From: Monocercomonoides exilis
Taxonomy: Eukaryota; Preaxostyla; Oxymonadida; Polymastigidae
Assembly (NCBI GenBank): GCA_001643675.2
Contig: LSRY02000043.1
Span: forward strand, 430,001-460,000
Reading direction: 5' to 3'
Length of the DNA: 30,000 bases
A program made the position numbers and the translations under genes. Position 1 is the first letter of the stretch; the number at the start of each line of letters is the position of its first letter. The notes under the pieces were generated by a model. The model was given only the letters and a program-made list of their open reading frames with translations. It had not been told where the DNA came from and made no database searches. Below are positions 1 through 11,643 of this stretch, one piece after another.

Positions 1-231
1 AATACATATGTATCTTTGAGTTTCATTCCAAACAAGCACCTCCATTCAATCAGCCCGGTATTCTCCTGATTTCCCAATCAAATATACCACATTCCCCCAT
101 CTCATCATTAAATTTTTCAAATGCTCCTCCAAACTAACACCTCCTCGTTCACAATACAGAAACACTTCAGATTTGGGGATTCTTGAAACAGAATGCAGAA
201 TTTCTCCTCCACAGAATTCTATTGCTGTTCA
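1..231 (-). CDS. Possible terminal exon of an unidentified gene, cut by window edge
   Basis: On the minus strand a coding-like frame of about 60 codons runs from about position 226 down to a TGA near position 40. It contains the stretch SEVFLYCERGGVSLEEHLKN and ends GKSGEYRAD. Its Gly/Glu/Cys/Trp content is unlike the Lys/Asn/Ile-rich noise of the AT-rich spacer. The upstream side begins right after AG dinucleotides preceded by a pyrimidine-poor stretch, so an exon start is possible but not proven. After the TGA the frame stays open to the window edge (MEVLVWNETQRY...), so either the TGA is the true end or the frame is broken there. I do not recognise the family. It is short and partly outside the window. 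Confidence 0.3.
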
Positions 232-2331
232 TTTGTTATGTGATTATTGTTTGTTGACAGATGAAAACTCGCACAAGATTTTGTTCTGCTTATTTTGCAT
301 CTTCTATTGATTGATATCCAGGAGAAATGAATAGGCCCGTTTCTTCAAAGAAATAATTGTTACAATGGATGTATTGGAATGATGCTCATTTTTGCAGATT
401 GTATTATTAAATGACGTGCAATAATTTCCCAAATAGAACAGAAAAATAGAAGAATGATTCTTCACATTATTTTTATCAAGAAATCAATCAAGCTAGATGA
501 CTTCTTCAAAGACCATTTAATGGCAAAGGTGAAGAAGAAGACTCTTCGAAAGGGGCTGCAGTTGCATTGAATCGCTTCGAAAGTAGAAATGGATGCCAAA
601 GATGATGGTGAATGTGTGGAATTCGGCTTTTTATGCAGAAAGCGAGTAAACAGCAGCATAGTTGGATTTCTGCATGGTTACGAATAACCAGCACTTCTTT
701 CTGGTAGAAAATGTATGCAAACCAGCAAACATAATCGAAGAAAAATTGACAGAACAGAAATATACCTGGTCATTGAAGCATGTTTCAAAAGTTGACAAAC
801 TCGTTCTGTGTTGCAAAATGATAATTTGAAGGCAATTCAAACAACAAATTCTCAAATATGAATAGATCGTTTCTCTCATCAACCAACATAAGCATTATCA
901 ATGAAGATGTTGGAAGAAAAGAAGACGATGGAGAAAATGCATGCCTTATGAAAATACTTCTTGAGATATGATATCCTTCAGAAGTACGCTCAATGAAATA
1001 AAGACTGTTGATTGTAAAGGAAAAAGTCCTAAAAAATGAAACAAGAATTAGCTTTTCGTTGATTATAAACATTTCTCAAAAGCCCACACCTGACCTTCCA
1101 ATCGCAAAAGCAGAAAATTGCTCAGTCATTGATGCTATCAATCTCCATTTCCATTGCTTCGCAGTGCTCCTTCCTCCGTCATCCTTTTTTACTTCATGAA
1201 TATCCTGCTTTCGATATTGGAATCCACTTTCTTTGCTAGAAAAAGTGTCTTAGCATTTATTCATTTTCAAATGCTGTGCATTTGATTTGCATTCTTCTTT
1301 TCCTCTTCAACTAATTGCTTTTCATATGAATTTGTTTTCATTCCCTTATCCAATTGAATGCGCAAAACAAATATGAAATTCATATCTACTGATTTGAACT
1401 TAATACTTAGCTCTCTTCTGATATTTTGTTTTGAAAGGAAAAAGATTGTCCAATGAAAACAATTTGTCAGATCTTTGTCCTTGAAGAAGACTGCAGATTG
1501 AAATGTATTTGAAATGAATGAAAACAATATAAAACTGCAAACATTCAATTCTTTACATTCAGTATTTTGGGAAAAACTTTTCCCTCAAGGATTCTTTTCA
1601 AAAATCATCAGACGAAATTCCATCATCGTAATGTTTGTTCAACCTTCCATTCCGTCACAGAAAATAAAATTACTAAGTCCAAATGAATTGTCAGTTCGCT
1701 GATATCTCATTTTGACATGAATATTGTCGTTCAAATAAAAGGATTTAGATCACATCTCCCATAACTATGGTTGTTCCGGGACAGAATGATTCGTTTCACA
1801 AAATACGTTAAATGGATAAATAAACTGATTCAAAAAAGTATTAAACATGATAGTTAAAGAAAAAAGTTCATTTTCAAGATTTGCGTAAATATTTGATGAA
1901 CATTCTTTCAAACTGCAAAGAAAATGGATATAAAACTGGAAACAAGTCTTTCTTTCAGTTAGCAACCTTAATTTATTTTGTATTCAATAAAAATTGTGGT
2001 TGTTATCATTATTATGAACATTATGAAATTTGAAATTTAAAAAAAAAGGAAAGAATAAACATGTGTTACATGCTGACATTTGACGATCCAAAAAATTCAA
2101 CTGACTGACATTGAGCTCAAAAAGAGTTTTTTTTAAATATTTCACATTTTCATTTAAAATGATCAATTTTTTTCAAAAATAAATCAATAATTCATAATTA
2201 TTATTAATAATAAAATAAACATTTTGTGAATTATTAGTATTGACTATTTTATGGGTTTCTGACACGGAAGTCTATTTCGGATTTTTATGATCTACTGACT
2301 TTCAGTGAAGTCATTGACATTCAGTGTCAAA
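232..2331. other. Gene-poor AT-rich stretch with weak broken coding signal
   Basis: No intact gene is visible in these 2.1 kb. Between about 264 and 1199 on the plus strand, all three frames hold segments of 40-60 codons with acceptable composition, interrupted by TGA, TAA and frame changes. This could be a long-dead gene, but Lys/Asn/Ile-rich frames also arise by chance in such DNA. From about 1200 to 2330 the sequence becomes more AT-rich, with A- and T-runs near 2040 and 2160. No tRNA, rRNA or repeat array was seen. Confidence 0.4.
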
Positions 2332-2555
2332 ATGGAAAATATATGTGATGAAATAAAAACCAAACTTGTTGATGAGTTGAAAATTTCTTTATCAAATTCA
2401 TTATTGGTTGTTTTTTTTATCCTATTATTTTTTCGATTTTTTGTTGTATAATTTTTTTCGGACTAGAGCCTTTGAAGACAAGGTCAAACAGTTAAAGGAA
2501 GCGAGTGCACAGTTCATTAATATTTCAAAGCATTGCGAAACAAAATTTGGAGCAG

Positions 2556-2621
2556 GTTTTGCTTTTCTTATTATTTATTTATTTATGATTAACAAATGAA
2601 TTGAAACAAAATTGCTTTGAG
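2556..2621 (+). other. Intron in hAT transposase gene (66 bp)
   Basis: The intron begins GTTTTGC and ends TTTGAG. It splits a codon after its first base, and joining restores one frame from FGA to VYENPAKKN while removing the TGA at 2618-2620. An ATTAAC motif about 30 nt before the 3' end could be the branch site. Predicted from frame only. Confidence 0.55.
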
Positions 2622-3076
2622 TTTACGAGAATCCAGCGAAAAAGAACAATTTCATTTCAAAAATAGCGTTCGAAAATTACAACAATAATCTGTGGATTAC
2701 ATTTGTGAAAGTTGAAGAAGACGGAACACCGAAGAAAGATTTTCACCGATATTATCTTTGTCCAGTTTGCAAAGATGGAATCAGCTGTGGAATATGCGGA
2801 AGAAAAAGCAGTCCTTCAATTTTGAATCACAAATGCGAATTACTAAAAACTAACTTTATTACAACTCTATTTAGACAAGCTGCTAGCAAAAATTATTCAA
2901 TTACTCAACAAAACAATCACATATCTCCATCAATACCTATTCACGAGACGTTAGAAACACAATTTGTTTCGATGATCACAAAATGCAAAATTTCGTTTTT
3001 ATCCGCTTCATCAAAAGAATCAAATGAATTTTATTCATCACTTATTCGAGCTGGGAAAGCCTATCCTACAGTAAAT

Positions 3077-3316
3077 GGGTGATTCTTTTTGAAAAGTCAC
3101 AAATGTTTAATTTTCAAATATATCAAAAATTTCATATTTTGCTCAAATTTCTGTTTCAGCTCACAAATCTCCTCAAGGATGTTTGAAATAGCATTATCAA
3201 GAAATAGATTCCACTTAAGTTAAGTTTGGTGTATGTTAATATAATTATGAGCAAAATATGAAATTTTTGATATATTTGAAAATTAAACATTTGTGACTTT
3301 TCAAAAAGAATCACCC
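3077..3316. mobile_element. 240-bp MITE with perfect 68-bp terminal inverted repeats, inserted in the hAT gene
   Basis: The left repeat 3077-3144 (starting GGGTGATTCTTTTTGAAA) and right repeat 3249-3316 are exact reverse complements over 68 bp, with a 104-bp AT-rich loop. The element is flanked by the direct repeat AAAT at 3073-3076 and 3317-3320. Taking out the element plus one AAAT joins the transposase frame without loss (PTVN to TKSIFPY), which confirms both ends. It has no coding capacity. Its ends match the three repeats at 18734-19660 with one mismatch in the first 18 bases, so they share a parent family. The perfect arms suggest a recent insertion. Superfamily not assigned; a 4-bp duplication fits several. 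Confidence 0.9.
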
Positions 3317-4878
3317 AAATACAAAATCTATTTTCCCATATTTAACAAGGAGAAAGGTTTCATATTTAGTTTTGAAAGAAAAAGCAAAAGTGGAAAAGGA
3401 ACGAAAAACAAAAATTACGAATTGTGGATTATGTGTAATGGTTGATGGTGCATCTGTAGCCCATAAACAGTGCACAGTTGTAACTGTTTGTCAATTATCT
3501 TTGTTATCAACACCTTTTTTTGGGGGAATTTTTCCTCCATGTTACAAAGCAGATGATTATTTGGTTTTATTTCAAAAATTAACAAAAGATTTTTCTTCTT
3601 TTAATTCTATTTTAAGAAGTTTTTGCACAGATGGGTTGGCGGCACAAAGAAAAGCTATAAATCTTTTAATTCAACAAAGTTTTACTGGATCTTCCTCTTC
3701 TCAAGCGACTCCAACAATAGAACCTGTTTTTATTTACTGCTGCAACCATTTGACGAACTTAGTAATTTCTTCATCATTCAGCAAAATAAAGTTTCTTTCG
3801 AAAATATAATATTCTATTTTGGAATTTTCCGAAAGATCCCATACAAAAACATACAGATCAATTCTGAAGAAGGCCGTTCCTGCTTTTGTTGCAACAAGAT
3901 GGCACAGCTTGTTCCAAATATGCTCGTTTGTAAGAAAAAAGTTTGACGTGATCGGAAAAGAAAAGCTGTTGGAATTGGATGAGCTGATTAATATTATGAA
4001 AACAGAAGTCATTCTTCATCCATTGAACAAGCTGCACTTGTTTTTTGAGAATGATCATACAAAACTGTGGCAAGTTTTTCCAGCTCTAATTCAATCAGTT
4101 TCATTTCTAATAAGTTTATCAAAACATAGCTTATTCAAAGATTTGGAATTTCACAATGCGATTACAAACATTCTTGTTTTATTACATAATTATTTTTTCA
4201 CGGGAACTTATGGTCAAATAATTCCTTTAGCGTTTTCATTAACTCCCATTGGAATGCAATTGTACAGACTCAAAATGTTCACTCAAAACTTTATTAATGC
4301 TTCAAATTACCAAGAAAAAGAAAAGGAAAAAAATCATACGGAGAATTCAACAATAACAGTAAGTCTGGATGGTGCTTCTGAATAACATTCTCTATCTTCA
4401 GATGCTTCAGACTTTTCTTCTCAAAATTTTGCCTCATTGCAATTATCTCAAAAAGTTTCGACAAACAAGCAAAAAGCATATTTATCAACAAACTCTGTAT
4501 TGAATACCGAGGCTCAGTTGTCAGCTTTGTCGCATTTGCAAAATCAAGATAATCATGTTGATAATCATTGTTCAACAATTGACGGGTTTTTCCAAGCAAA
4601 GAATAATATTACATCAAGAGAATCGGAATTAATCAATAAAGAGTGTATAGCAAGTATTTTAGATTTGATACATAAAATTGAAAATGATCAATTTGTTTTT
4701 TCTATTGAGAATAATATTATTTCAGGAGAAGAAGAAGCAGATAGCGATTCAGAAGACGATGAACTTGGATTACTTCTGGCAGAAGAACTTGCCTCTGATG
4801 ATATGTTCGAATTTGGATCTTCACGAAATTTTGAATCAGAAACAATTGCGAATGAGACTTCTGATAGAACAGCAGTGC

Positions 4879-5020
4879 TTTCCTCCTCCTCCTCCTTTTC
4901 GTCGTCGTCTTCGTCTTCCTCTTCGTCTTCTTCTTCATCGGCCTCTGCCTCAGTCTCTGCTTTATCTTCATCCTCTTCCTCATCCTTGCTATCGCCAGCT
5001 TCATCTTCATCTTCTTCAAA
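4879..5020 (+). repeat. TCN-rich microsatellite encoding poly-Ser
   Basis: A degenerate trinucleotide tract of TCT/TCC/TCA/TCG codons encodes a Ser-rich linker with Ala interruptions inside the hAT reading frame. Codon choice varies, so selection or expansion at the codon level rather than pure slippage may have shaped it. Confidence 0.7.
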
Positions 5021-5660
5021 TTGTCAACTTTCATGTTTCAACAGCTCTTTCTCGCAAGAGATTAACTCCGAAGTTTCCTCGACATTGACATTTAACGATA
5101 CAAGTGAGCCACATTCGATTGATTTTGAACTAAGAAATTCATCTTGTGCTTTCGAAGACAATTCTGACGAAAATGATGATGAACAAGAAATGGATATCAG
5201 CGTACATGATGAAAATGAAGTTGAACTTCTTTTCTCGACAAGAAAGATTGAAGTGTGCAATGAATTATCTTTTGAAAAAGAAATGGAAATATTGAAGAAC
5301 ATAGAAAATTACTTAACAGCCGATTGGTATTCACGATTATTTGAAGCTTTCTCGATGTACACAAGAAAATCAATTCGACACCTGGAAGAAAAATACATAA
5401 ATGGATGCTTATTAATTTTTCAAAGGTTTTTGAAATCAAGCCCAGAAAGTGTGATTGAAAAAGACTCAGAAGTTTTTTACAGGGCCTTTTCCTCCTACGG
5501 AGATCTGCAAATGGTTTTCTCAGGACTCTGCTTGACTCTGATTTGTTCTCCTTGCAGCGAAGCAAGTTGCGAACGAATCATATCCAAAATGAGATTCATT
5601 CTCGGTGATAAACGTTTTCCAATAAGCATTCAGACGCTGGATGCTCTCCTTCGAATATAA

Positions 5661-6345
5661 TGCTTCTCTTTTTTTAATTTAAACAAAACAAAAAAAAATC
5701 CAAATATTTTCATTCTATGAAATACTTTTAACTTGATTATTCATTTCATCAATTATTCCTGAAACAATACACAAACATTTGGAAATGAAGTTTGTATTTT
5801 TTTTCATAATAATCTTTAATTAATCATATATAAATGAAAAAAAGTTGTTCTTTTGAAAAATTGCAAAGATAGTGCATCAGATGAAGAAGGTTGAATCAAC
5901 GAATACAACAACTGAAATGAGTTCACAAATTCATAAACTCTCTTTTTGGTTTTATTTTCCTTATGTTACTATTTTTCTCACAACAAAATATTTCCTTTTT
6001 GATAGAATAAATCCTTTGAAAAACTGAACATATTCTGGTTAACTCGCAGGGTTCATCTATAAAGTCGATGCTTGCATCATTTTTCTTTTCTTTTCCATGT
6101 CAAGATCTTTTTCAAGATCTTCGTTCTCTATTTCCTCTTCTCTTATTTCATTCTCTTTTATAATTTTCTTCTTTTTTCTTTATTCCGTTTCTCTCCTTCT
6201 CCTGTTCCTCTCTCTCACTCTCTTATGTCATATTCGTTGTTAAGTTACACTCTTTCCCTTTTCAACTTTCACAAATTCATTCAAAATCTGTGCGGAAGTG
6301 TTAGTTGGGGATTTTTGCTTGGAGGAAATGTAATTGAAAGCTAAA
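5661..6345. other. AT-rich spacer without a recognisable gene
   Basis: After the hAT stop codon the sequence drops to A/T-rich DNA with poly-A and poly-T runs and, from about 6070, a T/C-rich pyrimidine tract. No RNA gene or hAT terminal repeat was found by eye. Confidence 0.5.
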
Positions 6346-6346
6346 G

Positions 6347-7768
6347 TCAGATTTGTGAGAAGAATAGACGATGATAAAGAAGAAGAAGAGGAGAAGAAGA
6401 AGGAGAAAAAGAAAAAGAAAAAGAAAAAGAAGAAGAAGAAGAAGAAGAAGAAGATGATGATGATGATGATGACGATAATGAGGAGGAGGAGGAAGAGGCA
6501 AAAGAATATGACAAAGGAGAAAACGAAGAAGCGAGTGAGGCACCAACAACACCCAAGACCTATGATGTGCGGAGTATGTGGTGATACAACAGCTGGACAG
6601 ATTCTCCGTCTTTAACATTCTGCTTCCTCCCAAAAAACAAGGAAACAGTGTTAGCCTGCGAGAAAGGGAAGAAATCATCTTTCTCTTTTTTCTTCTTTAC
6701 CTTTGGAGAAGCGATGAGGACTGCCGACTGGAACACCTTTTTGATGAAGCGGAGAGAAGATGAAAAGAAAGATTTTTTGCCTGGGCATTGCAGAGGACAA
6801 GGAGATTCCCTGAGGAAAGAGGAGGAAGCGATTGAGGCGCCTTCGTATGTTCTGTGGGAGGGAAACGAAGAAAATGGAGAAGGAAGAGGAAAAGAAGTGG
6901 ATGAAGAAGGCTTGGAGTTGTCAGTAGATGGCACAAGAGAGGAAGGCGATCCTTCGATGTGAGGAAGCGATTCTCCTAATGTGACAGTTTTGGTGAATCC
7001 TTTTCTGATTGTGCTGTCTGTTGAAGAGACTGAAGAAGCAGAAGAAGAAGATAGAGCAGAACGTGTTAGGACGGCGAGTGGAAGAAGCGACAAAGAAAGA
7101 GAACTTGTTGACTGTGAAGTGGAAAAAGAAGAAGAAGGCAGGAAAGGCAGCATGAAAGGAAGAAGCAGAGAAATAGGCAGTGTTGAGGAAAGTGACTGTG
7201 TGGGAGAGGGCAAGCGGAAGAGCAGTGGTCAACGCTGTTCCAAATCGGAGTAAGGGGTGGAAGATGAGGCAGAGATAAATGAAGCAGAAGCAGAAGGGGA
7301 AGGGGAAGGGAAAGGGAAAGAGATTGACGTATCAGAAGACATGCCGGAAATAGTGGATTTAGCAGAGTATTTTAGCGGAGAGATTGGAGAAACAGAAGAA
7401 GGATAAAGAGACAAGGGAGAGAAAATTGGTGAAGGAAAGGTGGAATGAACAGCCTTGTCGGGTATGGAGTCGGAGGCGGTTGGAGCTGCAGCTGTTGCTA
7501 CAGAAGCAGAAGCAGAAGCAGTTGATGTTGAGTTTGTTGTTGCTGCTGCTATTGATGTTGATGCAGATGTTGGAGTTGTTGTGTGTTTATCTGACTATTT
7601 GCATTGCTTCATATAAACCATTTCGAATGTTTCGGAGTCTGATGATGTTTCGAACGTGCTCTCATTATCAGGAAGCTTCCGGTCAGACATCTCTTCTCCT
7701 TCTTCTGATATTTCTTCTTCTTCCTCTTCCTTCTCCTCTTCTTCATTTCTTTCTTTTCTTCCTCTTTT
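6347..7768 (-). pseudogene. Possible dead gene for a Ser/Pro-rich protein
   Basis: One minus-strand frame stays open from about 7768 to 6347 except for TAG at 7595-7597, TGA at 7229-7231 and TAG at 6560-6562. It reads an acidic segment (EEISEEGEEMSDRKLPDNES), then Ala/Thr/Ser, then Ser/Pro-rich sequence, ending in poly-Ser and F/S repeats. The composition resembles the disordered linkers of the pseudokinase and phosphodiesterase proteins in this window, but no folded domain is visible. Upstream, 7800-8430, intron-like motifs occur on the same strand (GTAAGT near 8163; a pyrimidine-rich TTTCTTTTCAG at 7908-7918), with short coding-like stretches between them. It could equally be a purine/pyrimidine-biased simple-sequence region in which stop codons are rare by composition. 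Confidence 0.35.
6373..6480. repeat. GAA/AAG and GATGAT simple-sequence tract
   Basis: Nearly pure (AAG/GAA)n from about 6378 to 6453 followed by ATG repeats to about 6472. All reading frames across it give poly-Lys, poly-Glu or poly-Ser, so ORFs here carry little evidential weight. Confidence 0.8.
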
Positions 7769-8795
7769 CTCTCATCATTATCTCCATCACCATTATGTCT
7801 TGCTTCTTCCTCTTCTTTCTCGTCATCGTTATCAAGCAGAATAACTACTGTTTCCCACTTTTAACAATCGTGTCATATTTTCCTCCTCCAATTAGTTCAA
7901 AATTGAACTGAAAAGAAACTAGTTTTACATATGATATTTCAAAAAGATAGAAGAATAAAAGAACTCTATCACTTAATTGAGAGGTTTACCACTTTTTTCT
8001 CCTCATTTTCCTTCTCTCTTCCTTTTCTCCGAAATTCCTGGAAATTGACTCTCGCTAATTCCAAGGAATTCCTCCGAAGTGGGAATTTCTCCATCGGTAG
8101 ATTCTGTACGCGATGGAGAAATGGTTGCGTAATGTGATGAGAGACAAGTGCTTATGAGCAACTTACAGCCGCTGCTCCAGCCGATGGCGAGTCGTTAAAG
8201 AGAAGATGGAGGGAAGAGAAAAGGAAGAAGAGATAGAAGAAGTGGAAGTGGAAGAAGAAGAAGATACAGAAGTTAATGCTGATGATGATTGAGCCTCTCG
8301 ATCGCAATGGTGACTTTGTGGGACGAATATGAAGTGGGAGGTATTTTTGCAGTTCCTATGCTGATGGCGATTGGGGGAGTCTGTGTTGTGCAGAGGAGAA
8401 GTTGGTAGAATCAGCAGATACTCAGACAAACATGTGTGTGTTTGGGATTCGGTGATGAACGGCAGCAGATTCTTAGGAGATGGAAGAGAAGGAAAGGCAG
8501 GTGAAGCAAATGAAGAAGGAGAAGGAGAAGAAGAAGAAGAAAAATAAAGGAAGGAAGATGAGAAATAAATACAATTATTAAAGATTATCCATCATTGCTT
8601 GCTTCAAGTCCATCTGAACTTTAAGGAGATGATAACATTGAAGGTCCTCTTCAACTGAGTGCTTCATAAATGAAATCTGCTCATTGCTTATTTGAAGTTC
8701 TCATCTCCTGAATTCTTTTCAAGGTCCATAAAGACAGTCATTTTCCCCTTTGCGTTTATTTTTATCTTCCATCACGTTTTTCTCTTTTTATTTCA
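7769..8795. other. Purine-biased region, no firm gene
   Basis: This stretch is G/A-rich on the plus strand between about 8200 and 8570 and contains short Ser-rich frames on the minus strand (for example 8163-8429). No domain is recognisable. It may be the upstream part of the possible dead Ser-rich gene. The last 50 bp before 8796 are T/C-rich and form the insertion target of the large element. Confidence 0.4.
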
Positions 8796-8803
8796 CTCCT
8801 AAC
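8796..8803. repeat. Left 8-bp target-site duplication, CTCCTAAC
   Basis: CTCCTAAC directly abuts the left terminus of the large inverted-repeat element and recurs in the same orientation directly after its right terminus. The flanking bases further out do not continue the match usefully, so the duplication is 8 bp. Confidence 0.9.
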
Positions 8804-11541
8804 GGCATAGGTGTAACTGCGTCCCTTTTGCAATTCTTGTTTTTAGACATTAATTTTGTGATGTTTGAAATGCAAAAATTATTTAAAAACTTTTGTATGG
8901 ACCGATTTTTCGCAAAAATTTTTGTTTCTCGTGAAAAAACTATTTTAAAAAATGACCCATAAATATGAGTATTTTTTCAAAAAATAAATAAAACAAGATA
9001 ATTATGAAATAAAAAGTAGATAAAATGTTATTTATTATTATATTGTCCTATTTTAATAATAATGATTTGGGAAATAAAACATAAAAAAAAATAAATTAAA
9101 AAATTAAAATATTTTGATCAATCCCACAATTAAATTTTTAATATCCAAAAAATAAGAAATTAGTTTCTTTCGTCAAGAATAGAACCCTCGCTTGCGAACA
9201 TATAACAAATCAAATGTTTAGAAATATTATAAAAGTGTGCACTAAATGATTATTAACATTTCATTCAATTCTTTACAATTTTTGATTATGATTTTTAGGA
9301 AGATTATTTGCATGCTGCACAAGGATATTATTATTAAACTATGGTGCCAATGAATAAAGAAGAACAAACAAATCGTGTGAAACATTCTTTTTAATTATTA
9401 ACATTGTTTTATTAAAATTTTTGATAAAACATGAAAAATTTTATTATCTTTCTTCCAAAGAGAGATGCGTATGAAAACAAAGCTCCTGTTAACACAGCAA
9501 CAGCAAAGAAAATAGAGGAGAAATGTTTCAGGCAACGAAATGAAGAGAAAAAATGAATTTTGCATTTGTGAAGATGAAGTTAGATACAGACACAACCAGC
9601 ATGAGGAATGTATTTTCATTGATTGTTACAACATCACATCCCAGATCAATGAAAGTCAATTTCTGTTTGATCTTCGAGAGGGACATAACACTCGTAATAA
9701 TGCAATTAATGGAAAAGATTATTGCGAACACCACAGCGATACGGATTTGAATGGATTTGTAACAATTCATCAAAGTGATACGATTATTGTGAGCAGCGTG
9801 AATGGATCAAACGAAAAACAGTGTGGAACAAACACACTTCCATGTTATTCAATTGAGCATGGGCTGGTGCATCTGACTTCTGATTTCATGAGCGTGATGA
9901 TTGTTGTTGAAGAGAGTGTAATAGGAAGAGATAAATCTGAAGGAGATGGGTTTTAAAGGGGGAGAAGGAATGGAGAAAAACACATCTCTGCGGATATTGG
10001 ATGAGGGATGTCAATTGGGAGGAATCGCGAGTGAAAGAGGATCATCATTTTTCATCCCTGTCTTGGAAGAAGTGAAGAGCACAACACAGGCGAGTGGGGA
10101 CATGGACTTGAGCATTCGTGGGAAGCTGCTTCTTCCTCACAAATTGTCTCTGAAGATCAGCATGAAAAATGGGGATGAAGAGGAGATTGTGAGAAAAGGG
10201 ATTGAAGAAGAAGGGTTTGTTTCAGAGAATGAGATTCGCTCAGTTATTTCATGTTCAGAATTGGAGAAAGTGAGAGACGAGACAGAAGTGAGCGTGTGCA
10301 TTCTGTTTGGAAAAGTTGATTCTCCTTCATCAACTGAGTCTTTCATTCTGAAAAATGGAAGCGAAACACATTCAAGTGGAGATGAAAAACTTGTTGAGGG
10401 AGGAAAAGAAGGAAAATCATTTTGGCCGATTGCTGTTGTTGTTTGAGTTGTTGTTTTATTGTTTGTAATCATTGTTTCTGTGATATTTGCAGTCAGATGA
10501 AGAAAACAAAAGAGAAGAACAAAGGAATTGGAGGAGATTGTGAATGACACAGTGAAAAAGAATCCGAAGGCATTTGAGGTGGTGACGATGGAGATGTCGC
10601 CTGAAGAGCAGTGGCGAAGAGCAGAGAAAGAGGCAGAAAAGAAGAATGAAGAGAGGATAAAGAAGAGGGTGTATGATTCAAATATGGAACATTCAGAGTC
10701 ATCTGAGCATCTTCTATCTGAGAGTGGTTCGACTGAATACATCCTTGGAAGAGACTCTGACAAGATTCCTGAATGGGCATTGGAGAAAGATGAGGAAGAA
10801 GAGATAAGGAAGAGAACACCTTCTCCATCCATTTCATCGACTTCAACCACTTCAACCACATCAACAACTGATTCAGATTTCACATTTGTTCGAGGGGAGG
10901 ATTTGTGTCCAACCACTTCATCCATGTCGAATCTGGTGGATGCTATGGCCTGCTCGTCTCCCCATGAGAAGCTGATTGTGGATCTGAGGGATTCGCTGTT
11001 CATGCTGCTTCATGGAAGGAATGAGAAGAAAGAAATGGCGATTGGGAGTCTTCAGCAAAGAGAGCAGACAGCTGCTCAAATCCTGTTCTGGGTGGCGAAT
11101 GGAGCTCTCCATTCATTTGATGAAATGAACAATACTCTTTCTTCCCTTGCCAACCTCAGTCCTCACATTGTGTTGTTTTCAGAGCACATGGTGATTGCGA
11201 TTGCCATGCACTCCGACTGCTCCTCTGATGATTCAGATTCATCCTCCATCTCATCATCAACAGTTGTGACATCTGCCAGTGGCAACGATGATGATGATGA
11301 TGACTCCATTCCCTCATCGGCATTTGAAGAGGATGAGGATGCCTTCAGAAAGGAGTGCCTGAGGTGGAAGGCACCAGAGCTGCTGATGAACAAGAAGATG
11401 GGGGCAACAAAGGAGTCAGTTGCCTTTTCGATTGGGATGATGTTGTGGGATTGTTTGACCCTTCAAATCCCTATTGGAGATTATAAGGCAGAAGTGGCAG
11501 GGCAGAAGATTGTGAATGGAGAGATATCGAATATGAAAAAA
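8804..11541 (+). repeat. Left terminal inverted repeat arm (2,738 bp)
   Basis: Pairs with 14297-17022. Positions i and j pair with i + j = 25826 from the tip to about 10760, then 25838 after a net 12-bp length difference. Sampled stretches are identical from 8804 to 10614 and from 11122 to 11541; between 10615 and 11121 there are many substitutions and two small indels. The outer 660 bp are very AT-rich and non-coding; the rest holds the captured pseudokinase gene. Confidence 0.95.
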
Positions 11542-11643
11542 GTTGAGTGGTTTCGACTGAAATATATGATAAAAAAAAGTGTACCGGTTCAGATGCCAGA
11601 TAGAATATCATTTTCAGAAATGATAAAAAAATTCATTTGGTAG
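9465..11643 (+). pseudogene. Captured membrane pseudokinase gene, left-arm copy, broken
   Basis: A gene for a receptor-like membrane pseudokinase. Segments in order: ATG at 9465, TAG at 9513-9515, then 9540-9956, whose module VNGSNEKQCGTNTLPC matches modules of the adhesin-like protein at 25637-28633. A one-base frame change near 9946-9956 leads into a membrane-proximal domain to 10446. The TM helix (PIAVVV...VVVLLFVIIVSVIFAV) is interrupted by TGA at 10444-10446, and a basic stop-transfer RKQKRR follows a second TGA at 10498-10500. From 10528 an intracellular part runs to the TAG at 11641-11643, with acidic and Ser-rich linkers and kinase-like motifs LSPHIVLF, RWKAPELL and SVAFSIGMMLWDCL. 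No HRD or DFG motif is visible, so it would be catalytically inactive as read. The C-terminus (RISFSEMIKKFIW) lies beyond the arm and differs from the right copy. Most of a typical beta-helix ectodomain is missing. Confidence 0.75.

Larger units (their letters stand above)
2332..5660 (+). pseudogene. hAT-type transposase gene, interrupted by a MITE and two in-frame TAA codons
   Basis: A cut-and-paste DNA transposase of the hAT superfamily, now broken. Proposed exons are 2332-2375, 2467-2555 and 2622 onward. The intron 2556-2621 (GT...AG, ATTAAC branch-like site) removes an in-frame TGA and keeps phase; the first intron (2376-2466) is less certain. Near the N-terminus a Cys-rich finger is visible (CPVC...CGIC...HKCE, about 2759-2850). 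Downstream come an acidic-site segment VMVDGAS (about 3436), FCTDGLAAQ (about 3622), CCNHLTNLV (about 3739) and TRWHSLF (about 3894). The last 60 codons carry the hAT C-terminal dimerisation signature, SEASCERIISKMRFILGDKR, ending DALLRI before TAA. A poly-Ser and acidic region (about 4740-5220) is inserted before that domain. TAA codons at 3807-3809 and 4383-4385 lie in the same frame as the segments either side. A 240-bp MITE at 3077-3316 splits the frame. No terminal repeats were located by eye, so the element limits are unknown. Confidence 0.8.

Noticed and set aside
264-1199. Plus-strand gene built from three frames
   Set aside because: The segments look plausible one at a time, but other frames of the same DNA look equally plausible, so composition alone cannot support a call.
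1267-1548. 93-codon minus-strand ORF
   Set aside because: Lys/Asn/Phe-rich, no domain, in A/T-rich DNA where such lengths occur by chance.
4717-5034. Arg/Lys-rich minus-strand ORF
   Set aside because: Complement of the poly-Ser/acidic region of the hAT frame.
6301-6678. Leu/His-rich minus-strand ORF over the GAA/GAT tract
   Set aside because: Translation of a simple repeat; no composition or motif of a real protein.
10137-11003. Minus-strand ORF of 288 codons in the left arm and its mirror at 14913-15689
   Set aside because: Antisense shadow of the pseudokinase frame; Ser/Phe-rich as expected from the complement of Glu/Lys codons.
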